NCBI GenBank assembly: GCA_017541145.1
Contig: JAFXZT010000061.1
Location: 1-41,800 of the forward strand
From: Bacteroidales bacterium
GTDB lineage: Bacteria > Bacteroidota > Bacteroidia > Bacteroidales > UBA3824
Reading direction: 5' to 3'
DNA: 41,800 nucleotides
The position numbers were made by a program, and so were the translations under genes. Below are positions 35,578 through 41,800 of this stretch, piece by piece. Numbering within the stretch: position 1 is the stretch's first letter; each line of letters opens with the position of its first letter. The notes under the pieces were generated by a model that did no database searches, was not told the DNA's origin, and worked only from the letters and a program-made list of their open reading frames with translations.

Positions 35578-37716
35578 ATGAGAAAGAAACCATTTAAATT
35601 TATCCAAACGCTGTATTTGAATGAAAAAACTAACCCGTACAAAGACAGTTGCGGCTGGGTTGCTCCTGAGTTTCATCTGATGAGTTGGGCTTTGAGTTGT
35701 TTGCAGTTGAAAAGAATCTATGGCAATATCGATTTATTTTGCAACGATGCAGCGGCGGATTTACTTTTAGATGATTTGCAACTCCCTTATAACGAAATAA
35801 ATACAGATTTAAATAATCTGTCGATTCCCGATGACAAACTAAAAATTTTACCGAAAGTTTTTACATGTTCAAATCAGACTATGCCATTTTTGAATATCGA
35901 CAACGATGTTTTTGTTTTCTCAAAATTTCCGCCGTATCTTTTGGAATACAAGTTAATTCTCGAAAATCCGGGAATGGCAGGCGGGCATAGTTACAGATTT
36001 TTCAAAAAAAATCACGATGCCGCTTACCTTTATGCCGACAATCTATTGAACGATCCAGAAAAAAACTCCGCAGATTTTAATGGAACAACTCAAGGATATC
36101 TTCATTTGTCCACAGAAACCAAAAAAGACCTTCCTACTTGTCTTGCAATGGCAGCAAAACTGTGCGAACTTTACCCCGAATATTATTACAAAATAATTAA
36201 TCTGTTCAAGAAGAAAAAAATTGAAATTTTTACAGAGTTTTATAACAGTAAAAATGTTGATACAAAAGCAGATATTGCAGTTTTAACAGAAAAGTCGTGG
36301 TTTGCTTTTTTCAAAAATGTATATTTGGAAAAAGATTCTGCCGTATTAAAAAAAAGGACTCGAAAACATGTAATACAAAAATTGGAAGATTTTGTAACAG
36401 AAATTTTTAGCGACAAACTGCCTGAATCACTAAATGAGGATTTCGAGAATTTCAAAACGGCTTTGCTGTCTCTTGAAAACACGTTTAAAATCTCGGAATT
36501 CTATCTTTATGGTAAAAGTCTTGAATTTCAGAATCTTTTTTCAATTTTTAAGTCATGCAATCCTCGCAATATATTGTTAACCAGAATTTTGGGAATAAAC
36601 ATAATAACAACTTCGTATAATTATGGCGGGATTCTTGCCAAAAAAGCCCGCTGCGGAGTTGATTATTACAACAAATTGGATGTCAGAAAAAAAGGTACAT
36701 ATTACAATCTGGTAATTCCCGACGCGTTTTTCGGGTGTATAATCTACGACATCAATGAAGAAGAAAAACATATTTTGGAACTTTTGCAAAAACCTATGAC
36801 GGCAACCGAGATATTTGAAAATATGAAAGAAATTTTTGAGGAAGAAGTTTTAAAAGACTGCCGTCAGGAATGTGAGAAATATGTTTTCTCCATTCTGCAA
36901 AGCCTAATTTGTAAACGCGCACTTGTTCCCGAAACCCTCATTCCGGAAAACAACACTCAGAAAACAGTCAGAGCCTTAAAAAACATCGTCGTAAATAACG
37001 GTCTGAAAGAAACAGTTTACGAGGATATTTATGACGGAATCAAACCGGTTTTTGAGGTTTTGGATGCAGTGTCAAAACTCGACGGCAAAACTTTTTATAT
37101 TATGGATTATGCAAAGCATGATATTATTTATCTGTCTGATACTCATTTGTTAGACTTTGACATTACATTGCATGAAATAAAAAATCGCGGTTATGATTTT
37201 TTCTTTTCGATGATTCCGCCCCAAGAGCATAAAATGCTGACGGATTTAACTCGTTCCAATATCGAGTTTGTAGAAAATCTGCCGGAAAATCTTCGTACGG
37301 AAACTATTTTGTCATGTAATTTCAATATAATACACAATGGGCAGAAATGGCTTTTGAACGCCAAAAAAAAGCCTTTGAGACTTACGCCGGAGGGGAAAAT
37401 TTGGCTCGCTCTGTTTGAAATTTCGTATTCGCTTGAAACAGAACCGGGATGTGCCGAAATTGTCTGCACTGCAAATCAAAAAAAATGGATTTTCGATTTT
37501 GAAACTTCGCAATGGAACGAAACCGAACAAGTCTTTTTGTCGGAAATAGAAAGGATGATTTTACGGCTTTCTGTTCAGGGAAGAAGCATTGACGAAATTT
37601 CGGAAATTCTAAAAAAAACAAAACAAGATATAAAATTTCACAGGGGAAATATTCTTAAAAAATATAAAACTCAAAAGATTTGGGTGGCGTATTACAAATC
37701 TCAGAATATGTTTTGA
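35578..37716 (+). CDS. multidomain protein: DUF6734-like, RRE-like, PAS-like and LuxR-type HTH domains
   Basis: A 712-aa cytoplasmic protein. Residues 1-about 270 resemble DUF6734, a glycosyltransferase-fold family seen with Bacteroidetes RiPPs: MSWALSCLQLKRIYG, then LQLPYNEI and NIDNDVFVF with a DxD-type motif at Asp 108/110. Residues about 374-450 look like a PqqD/RRE winged helix (strand-rich lead-in, then EEKHILELLQKPMTATEIF and a C-terminal ILQSLICKRALV), the domain that binds RiPP leaders. Residues about 488-640 resemble the PAS domain of Bacteroidetes PAS-LuxR regulators. Residues about 650-705 fit a LuxR/FixJ HTH (LSEIERMILRLSVQGRSIDE, then FHRGNILKKY). No transmembrane helix. Domain calls are by eye; the first and last are the firmest. 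Confidence 0.75.
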   Translation: MRKKPFKFIQTLYLNEKTNPYKDSCGWVAPEFHLMSWALSCLQLKRIYGNIDLFCNDAAADLLLDDLQLPYNEINTDLNNLSIPDDKLKILPKVFTCSNQTMPFLNIDNDVFVFSKFPPYLLEYKLILENPGMAGGHSYRFFKKNHDAAYLYADNLLNDPEKNSADFNGTTQGYLHLSTETKKDLPTCLAMAAKLCELYPEYYYKIINLFKKKKIEIFTEFYNSKNVDTKADIAVLTEKSWFAFFKNVYLEKDSAVLKKRTRKHVIQKLEDFVTEIFSDKLPESLNEDFENFKTALLSLENTFKISEFYLYGKSLEFQNLFSIFKSCNPRNILLTRILGINIITTSYNYGGILAKKARCGVDYYNKLDVRKKGTYYNLVIPDAFFGCIIYDINEEEKHILELLQKPMTATEIFENMKEIFEEEVLKDCRQECEKYVFSILQSLICKRALVPETLIPENNTQKTVRALKNIVVNNGLKETVYEDIYDGIKPVFEVLDAVSKLDGKTFYIMDYAKHDIIYLSDTHLLDFDITLHEIKNRGYDFFFSMIPPQEHKMLTDLTRSNIEFVENLPENLRTETILSCNFNIIHNGQKWLLNAKKKPLRLTPEGKIWLALFEISYSLETEPGCAEIVCTANQKKWIFDFETSQWNETEQVFLSEIERMILRLSVQGRSIDEISEILKKTKQDIKFHRGNILKKYKTQKIWVAYYKSQNMF

Positions 37717-37758
37717 AAAAAAATGGCTGTAACTACCATTTTTTATGCAGTCACAGCC
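37716..37758 (-). terminator. intrinsic terminator of the esterase gene
   Basis: On the minus strand GGCTGT (37758-37753) pairs with ACAGCC (37730-37725), extended by GACT/AGTT pairs, and is followed by eight T. It lies 22 bases past the stop codon. It also covers the 3' end of the converging fusion gene. Confidence 0.75.
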
Positions 37759-37780
37759 TGAGATTTATTATTTCTTTAAT

Positions 37781-38701
37781 TTAAAATTTCTTGAAAAAAT
37801 CCACCATAGTTTTGTAAGTCTGTTCGTTGAAAGTAACAGGACCGTGTTTGCCGTTAGGAACAGTTACAAATTCAGTAAGTTTACCAATCTTTTGGAGTGC
37901 TTCAGATAATGTTTTGCTTTGGCAATAAGGTACTACGTCGTCAGCATCTCCATGAATTACAACAAATTGCGGCATATTTTTCTTGTTTTTCATGTAATAT
38001 ACCGGACTGATTACCTTAACCATATCTGTCATAACACGAGGATCTCCGCCGATGAGGACAGCTTCCGGAGATTTGTCGTCTTTGGGTTCGGTACAATTTT
38101 CCATGTGAGCCATATCAACCGGACCAAACCAATCAACAACAGCATCTACACGGCTTGAAAAATTCTCGTTGCCGCCAACATTGCCTTCAATATCAACGCC
38201 TTTGAAAGTTTTCATTCCGTTGGTAACACCTGCCATTGCTGAAAGATGTCCGCCGGAAGAAAAACCTGTAATTCCGATGAAAGAATCATCGATTTTAAAT
38301 TTCTCCTTGTTGGCTCTGATAAAACGGATTACGCCTTTTACATCTTGAATTTGTGCAGGAAATTTTGCATCGGTGCTTGCGCGGTGATTGATACAAATTA
38401 CAGCAAAACCGGCGTCAATAAGAGGTTTTCCGAGCGAGAAATAAGTAATTGCTTTCATGTTGTTGGAAAACCATGCCGAACCGTAAATTGCGATTACGGC
38501 TTTGTAAGATTTTTGCCCCGTTTTTGGAAGATAGATGTCCAACCGGTGAGCTTCCAAATCGTCGCCGGCATAATTTACGTCTTTGAAATCCGGTTCTACT
38601 GCTGGGATTACGTTGTGGAATCCTGCGTGAAAATCCGGTTGTTGTGCTTTTGCTAACATCGCAAATAAAAACATCAATGTAAACAACAATGTTCTTTTCA
38701 T
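37781..38701 (-). CDS. exported alpha/beta-hydrolase, esterase-like
   Basis: A 306-aa enzyme with a signal peptide (ending MLAKAQ). It has the alpha/beta-hydrolase triad: nucleophile Ser 148 in GFSSGGHLS, Asp 254 in HGDADDVVP and His 286 in GKHGPVTF. The sequence resembles the BD-FAE/acetylesterase group that removes acetyl or feruloyl groups from plant polysaccharides. The oxyanion-hole HGGG of that group is replaced by YGSAW (73-77), so its catalysis may differ. It lies about 5.5 kb from the GH43/GH5 set and shares a 39-base upstream motif with the first GH43 gene, suggesting a common regulon. Confidence 0.88.
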   Translation of the reverse strand: MKRTLLFTLMFLFAMLAKAQQPDFHAGFHNVIPAVEPDFKDVNYAGDDLEAHRLDIYLPKTGQKSYKAVIAIYGSAWFSNNMKAITYFSLGKPLIDAGFAVICINHRASTDAKFPAQIQDVKGVIRFIRANKEKFKIDDSFIGITGFSSGGHLSAMAGVTNGMKTFKGVDIEGNVGGNENFSSRVDAVVDWFGPVDMAHMENCTEPKDDKSPEAVLIGGDPRVMTDMVKVISPVYYMKNKKNMPQFVVIHGDADDVVPYCQSKTLSEALQKIGKLTEFVTVPNGKHGPVTFNEQTYKTMVDFFKKF

Positions 38702-38762
38702 TTCAAATTTTTTTATGTGTTTTGATTAAAAAAAAAGTTGAGCTAAATTAATAAAATTCTTT

Positions 38763-38770
38763 CAAAATTA
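38763..38770 (-). promoter_or_regulatory. predicted -7 element of the esterase gene
   Basis: Minus-strand TAATTTTG matches TAnnTTTG. It directly abuts the 39-base motif (38771-38809), which would then cover the -33 region, a position typical of an activator or repressor site. Confidence 0.45.
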
Positions 38771-38809
38771 ATTTACGTATTTGTATCAAAATGTTTCTTT
38801 GATGTAACA
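38771..38809 (-). promoter_or_regulatory. putative operator shared with the GH43 gene
   Basis: On the minus strand TGTTACATC, ten bases, TTTG and ACAAATACGTAA in the same order and spacing as at 32369-32407; 28 of 39 positions are the same. It overlaps the -33 region of the esterase promoter. Confidence 0.5.
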
Positions 38810-38852
38810 AAAATTCAAAAAATGGGGTTTAAAGCCCGTAATTTTGATTTTG

Positions 38853-39020
38853 ACATTAAAAAATGGTTTTGTTAATAATTTATAAAAAGAAGTTTTTAAC
38901 TGAACTTTGTTGAAGTTTTTACGTAAAAGAAAGTAATAAAAAAACTGACTCAACATAATTCCCATAATTAAACTTTATTTACAAAACCTGCAAATTTTTA
39001 ACTCTTTGCAGGTTTTTTTT
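38853..39020 (+). ncRNA. candidate small RNA ending at an orphan terminator
   Basis: A TAATTTTG element (38839-38846) could start a transcript near 38853 that ends at the T-run of the hairpin at 38983-39020, giving about 168 bases. There is no -33 match and no homology is known to me, so this is a low-confidence candidate. Confidence 0.25.
38983..39020 (+). terminator. strong intrinsic terminator with no upstream gene
   Basis: AAAACCTGCAAA at 38983-38994 pairs with 39005-39016 (12 bp, ten-base loop), and an uninterrupted T-run continues to 39020. The nearest plus-strand gene ends at 37716, before the leftward esterase gene, so this hairpin ends some other transcript or insulates the next promoter. 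Confidence 0.8.
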
Positions 39021-39040
39021 TATTTTGACTTTATTTGTAT

Positions 39041-39048
39041 TATCTTTG
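39041..39048 (+). promoter_or_regulatory. predicted -7 element for the membrane protein/lipoprotein genes
   Basis: TATCTTTG matches TAnnTTTG. It lies 25 bases upstream of the ATG at 39073 and inside a possible upstream start at 39025, which argues for the later start. Confidence 0.5.
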
Positions 39049-39072
39049 ACGCTGAATAAAATATCATGTTCA

Positions 39073-40488
39073 ATGAAAATCAGTTACCTAAAAAAGATTG
39101 TTAAACATCATAATTTCATTTATCTTGTTTTTGCATTTGTAGCATTTTTGATATTTCATTTTTGTTACAAATATCATTTTTTTATACAAGAGCAAAACCA
39201 AATTTTTATTTATTCCAAACAATATTTTTTTGAATATTTCTCTCAAAACGGTTTTTTGTCACGATTTTTTGGGGATTTCGTTACTCAATTTTTTTACTAT
39301 CTTTTTGTCGGACCGGCAGTTGCCGCAGTATTGATTTTTCTGATAACTATAGAAATCAATAGAAGTTTTGCTCGAACAATAAACAATTTTATAATTCTGC
39401 TTATTTCAATTTCGATTGAAGTTTTGTTGATTTTTACAGTATTCAACAATCAATTTAGAATAGACAGTTTGATTTCAATATATTTGGGAATTTTATTTTA
39501 CAACATCTATTCATTTTTGTTCAAGAAAGAAAAATTTTGGATGGCGTTGATTTCTATTGTTTTGCTCTATTACGTTGGCGGATTTGCTACGATAATTTTT
39601 GCTACAGTTTATACAATCAAAAAGTTAAAGCAAAAAAGTTACATCGAGTTGACTTGTGTTTTGACTTCGGTTTTTGTAATTCCGATTTTCGGGCAACAAA
39701 TTTTTCAAACAACTTATTTTGATAATTTATTCGCTCCAAAATTTTATGCGCCCTCATTTCCTGATACTTACAACGAGTTTTCTTACTCAGTTTCTACAGA
39801 ATACTATTTCAAACATTTCAACAAAGTAGAACAGATTGTATTACAACAAGATACAATGACGGCACAATCCGGAATTTATTACAATATGATTCAGGCACAA
39901 AGAGGCGTTTTGCCGGATATGATTAAAAATCAGGCAATTCCGGAGCTTGGTACATTGATTCATATCGACGAACATTCACCACTTGAGGCGATAAATCTGA
40001 TGAACGATTTTTATTATTTAATCGGCGATATGGCGATGTCAGAACGAGCAGCAATTCAAGCCCAAGTTTTTTCGCCTAACAATCGTAACGTCAAGATGAT
40101 AAAGCGGTTATGTGAAATCAATCTCGTTACAGGCGATACGGCGGTTGCGTTGAAATATGTTAGAATTTTGGAGAAAACTTTGCTTTATAAAAATTGGGCA
40201 AAAAAACATCATCCTTATTTTCTTGACAAAGATATTGAGCTCGAAATTTTAGAAAAACGTAAATTTTGTAACAAAAAAGAGACAATCCGAGTCAACGATA
40301 ATTGCCGGCAAATTTTGATTGAACTTTTGGAAAGCAATCCCGAAAATATTGTTGCGCTTGATTATTTGCTTTGTACGGATCTCGTTTTAGGGCAAATTAG
40401 CACTTTCAAAGCCGATTATTATAAATTCTGTACTAAAAATAATTTACAACGTTTGAATCAAATATATATTGACGCACTTTCAAAATGA
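39073..40488 (+). CDS. polytopic membrane protein with TPR-like C-terminus (DUF6057-like)
   Basis: A 471-aa protein from ATG 39073. An in-frame ATG at 39025 lies on top of the promoter -7 element, so it is not used here. Residues about 10-230 hold five or six transmembrane helices, including YLVFAFVAFLIFHFCY and FIILLISISIEVLLIF. Residues about 235-471 are soluble and helical, with TPR-like pairs around EAINLMNDFYYLIGD, AMSERAAIQAQVF and CEINLVTGDTAVALKY. This build matches, from memory, the DUF6057 family of Bacteroidetes. Its stop codon overlaps the ATG of the next gene (ATGA), so translation of the two is probably coupled. Confidence 0.75.
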   Translation: MKISYLKKIVKHHNFIYLVFAFVAFLIFHFCYKYHFFIQEQNQIFIYSKQYFFEYFSQNGFLSRFFGDFVTQFFYYLFVGPAVAAVLIFLITIEINRSFARTINNFIILLISISIEVLLIFTVFNNQFRIDSLISIYLGILFYNIYSFLFKKEKFWMALISIVLLYYVGGFATIIFATVYTIKKLKQKSYIELTCVLTSVFVIPIFGQQIFQTTYFDNLFAPKFYAPSFPDTYNEFSYSVSTEYYFKHFNKVEQIVLQQDTMTAQSGIYYNMIQAQRGVLPDMIKNQAIPELGTLIHIDEHSPLEAINLMNDFYYLIGDMAMSERAAIQAQVFSPNNRNVKMIKRLCEINLVTGDTAVALKYVRILEKTLLYKNWAKKHHPYFLDKDIELEILEKRKFCNKKETIRVNDNCRQILIELLESNPENIVALDYLLCTDLVLGQISTFKADYYKFCTKNNLQRLNQIYIDALSK

Positions 40489-41800
40489 ATACTTTAAAAC
40501 ATCTATATATTTTCTTGTTTCTGATTTTGCTTATTTCTTGTAAATCGGAACCTAAAGAGATAAAACAAATCGACTGTTTCCCTGAAATTTATCCTGATTA
40601 TAAAGAAGTTAGCATTCCTCCAAATATCGCGCCTTTGAATTTCTTGGTGCGTGACAGTTGTAAATCAGTTTATGTTGTAGCGTCTTGCAGCGATAAACAA
40701 ATTAAAGTTTCGTGTAATAATAATCAAGTTAGTTTTGAAATTGACGACTGGAAAAAATTGATTTCCGCCGCTGTTGATAGCGATATCAAAATTACGGTTT
40801 ATGAGGAAAAATCTGACGAAATTTTTTATCAATACAAAAGTTTTGACATCCATGTTGAAAGCGATTCTATTGATTCGTATCTGACTTACAGACTGATAGA
40901 GCCTGATTACGAGGTGTATTCGCGTTTGAAAATCGAACAGCGAAATCTTGAAAATTTTGAAACGAAAGATATTTGCAACGATAAGATTACCAACAATTCA
41001 TGCATGAATTGTCACACGTTTGCCAACAACAATCCTGCTGTTTCGCTGTTTTATGTGCGTGGCGAAAATGGCGGAGCGATTTTTAATAGAAACGGTGTTT
41101 TGCGAAAACTCAATATCAAGACCGACGGAATGGCGTCAAGTTCGGTGTACGGACATCTTTCAAATGACGGCAGATATTTTGTATTTTCTACAAATATCAT
41201 AATTCCGGGTTTTCATTCCGAACCGGGAAAACGGATGGAAGTTTTCGATACAAAATCTGATATTTATGTAGCTGATTTTGAGACTAATAAAATAATTTCG
41301 AGTCCGTTGCTTTGCGATACCTCCCGGGCGGAAACTTTTCCATGTTTTTCGGCAGACGGCAGAAAAATTTTCTACTGTTCCGCGCCTATTTTAAAGGATA
41401 ATGTCAACAACATCCAAAACGTCCATTACGATTTGATAAGCATCGATTTTCAGGACGGCAAAATCGGCAATCATACCGACACTATCGTCAAGTCAACCGC
41501 TGGCGAAAGTCCTGTATCTGTCTGTTTGCCAACAGTTTCGCCCGACGGCAAATATTTGATTTACACAGAATCTGACTATGGAACATTCCCGATTTGGCAT
41601 CGCGAGGCGGAATTACGAATGATTGATTTGCAGACAATGACAACGGATTCATTAAAAGCCGTAAATTCAAAAAACAGCGATACTTACCACACATTTTCGT
41701 CCAACTCGCGATGGGTAGTTTTTGCAAGCAAACGCGACGACGGATTGTACGGCAAGCCTTACTTTTTCCACATCGACTCCAACGGCAACACAACAAAACC
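40485..41800 (+). CDS. TolB-like propeller lipoprotein with CxxCH haem motif, 3' end outside window
   Basis: An open frame from ATG 40485 to the window end (438 codons so far, no stop). A lipoprotein signal peptide ends at the lipobox LISC. A haem c attachment motif CMNCH is at residues 173-177. PD40/TolB-like propeller blades follow, with repeated DGRYFVFSTN, DGRKIFYCS, DGKYLIYTES and SNSRWVVFAS. A single c-type haem with a beta-propeller suggests electron transfer or sensing at the outer envelope; this is inference. The ATGA overlap with the DUF6057-like gene makes a two-gene operon. The last residues are missing, so the full domain layout is unknown. Confidence 0.85.
   Translation, partial: MNTLKHLYIFLFLILLISCKSEPKEIKQIDCFPEIYPDYKEVSIPPNIAPLNFLVRDSCKSVYVVASCSDKQIKVSCNNNQVSFEIDDWKKLISAAVDSDIKITVYEEKSDEIFYQYKSFDIHVESDSIDSYLTYRLIEPDYEVYSRLKIEQRNLENFETKDICNDKITNNSCMNCHTFANNNPAVSLFYVRGENGGAIFNRNGVLRKLNIKTDGMASSSVYGHLSNDGRYFVFSTNIIIPGFHSEPGKRMEVFDTKSDIYVADFETNKIISSPLLCDTSRAETFPCFSADGRKIFYCSAPILKDNVNNIQNVHYDLISIDFQDGKIGNHTDTIVKSTAGESPVSVCLPTVSPDGKYLIYTESDYGTFPIWHREAELRMIDLQTMTTDSLKAVNSKNSDTYHTFSSNSRWVVFASKRDDGLYGKPYFFHIDSNGNTTK

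Larger units (their letters stand above)
38702..39072. other. 371-base divergent region with an orphan terminator
   Basis: Between the leftward esterase gene and the rightward membrane-protein gene. It holds the esterase promoter and shared 39-base motif (38763-38809), a possible plus-strand promoter -7 element TAATTTTG at 38839-38846, a strong plus-strand terminator at 38983-39020 with no gene before it, and the promoter -7 element of the next gene at 39041-39048. Confidence 0.6.

Noticed and set aside
39025-39072. Earlier start of the DUF6057-like gene at 39025
   Set aside because: The extra codons cover a consensus -7 element (39041-39048), so transcripts from that promoter would start after this ATG.

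Overview
The window is low-GC and reads as a chromosome segment from a member of the Bacteroidota, most likely Bacteroidales. Supporting signs are the archaeal/eukaryotic-type prolyl-tRNA synthetase, the adjacent Nif3-like and C4-zinc-ribbon (COG1579) genes, a PorE-like OmpA protein, many signal peptides and lipoproteins, almost no Shine-Dalgarno sequences, and recurrent TAnnTTTG promoter elements upstream of genes. No tRNA, CRISPR array or insertion sequence was seen. No species can be named from the sequence alone.

Layout. 1-264: the 3' end of a 23S rRNA gene, a 5S rRNA gene and the rRNA operon terminator. 561-4210: a helical-repeat protein, proS and aqpZ. 4356-9352: a leftward two-gene unit of a 1365-aa SF2 helicase and a tail-anchored coiled-coil protein. 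9606-11033: a secreted protein, a lipoprotein and a small acidic protein. 11128-12706: the COG1579/Nif3 pair. 12813-15230: a TPR/propeller/OmpA envelope protein. 15214-18191: a TPR-PP2C (SpoIIE-type) sensor phosphatase and an unknown partner. 18367-20248: ispF and a secreted leucine-rich-repeat protein. 20389-22370: groEL and groES. 22768-26208: an exported TPR-CHAT protease-like protein. 26309-27319: an Rpn/PD-(D/E)XK nuclease. 27420-32322: a leftward set of three exported glycoside hydrolases (GH5, GH43, GH43). 32620-32790: a small membrane protein. 32973-37716: an outer-membrane beta-barrel gene carrying a frameshift, a 49-aa peptide gene and a 712-aa multidomain protein. 37781-38701: an exported alpha/beta hydrolase. 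39073-41800: a polytopic membrane protein overlapping a haem-motif, TolB-like lipoprotein gene that runs off the window.

The most unusual locus is 32973-37716. A peptide with a leader like those of the Bacteroidetes double-glycine natural-product precursors lies between a TonB-plug-type barrel and a protein that appears to fuse four parts: a DUF6734-like glycosyltransferase-type domain, a PqqD/RRE-like winged helix, a PAS-like domain and a LuxR-type DNA-binding domain. This would place recognition or modification of the peptide and transcriptional control in one chain. The intergenic DNA before the fusion gene is a 12-bp-stem terminator whose T-run touches the start codon and whose loop contains a consensus promoter -7 element. 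The helicase/coiled-coil pair at 4356-9352 is a second candidate for an undescribed system.

The hydrolase genes (27420-32322 and 37781-38701) probably act together on plant-type polysaccharide. The promoter regions of the outer GH43 gene and the esterase share a 39-bp pattern, suggesting a common regulator. All family names come from recognising motifs by eye; no database search was run.
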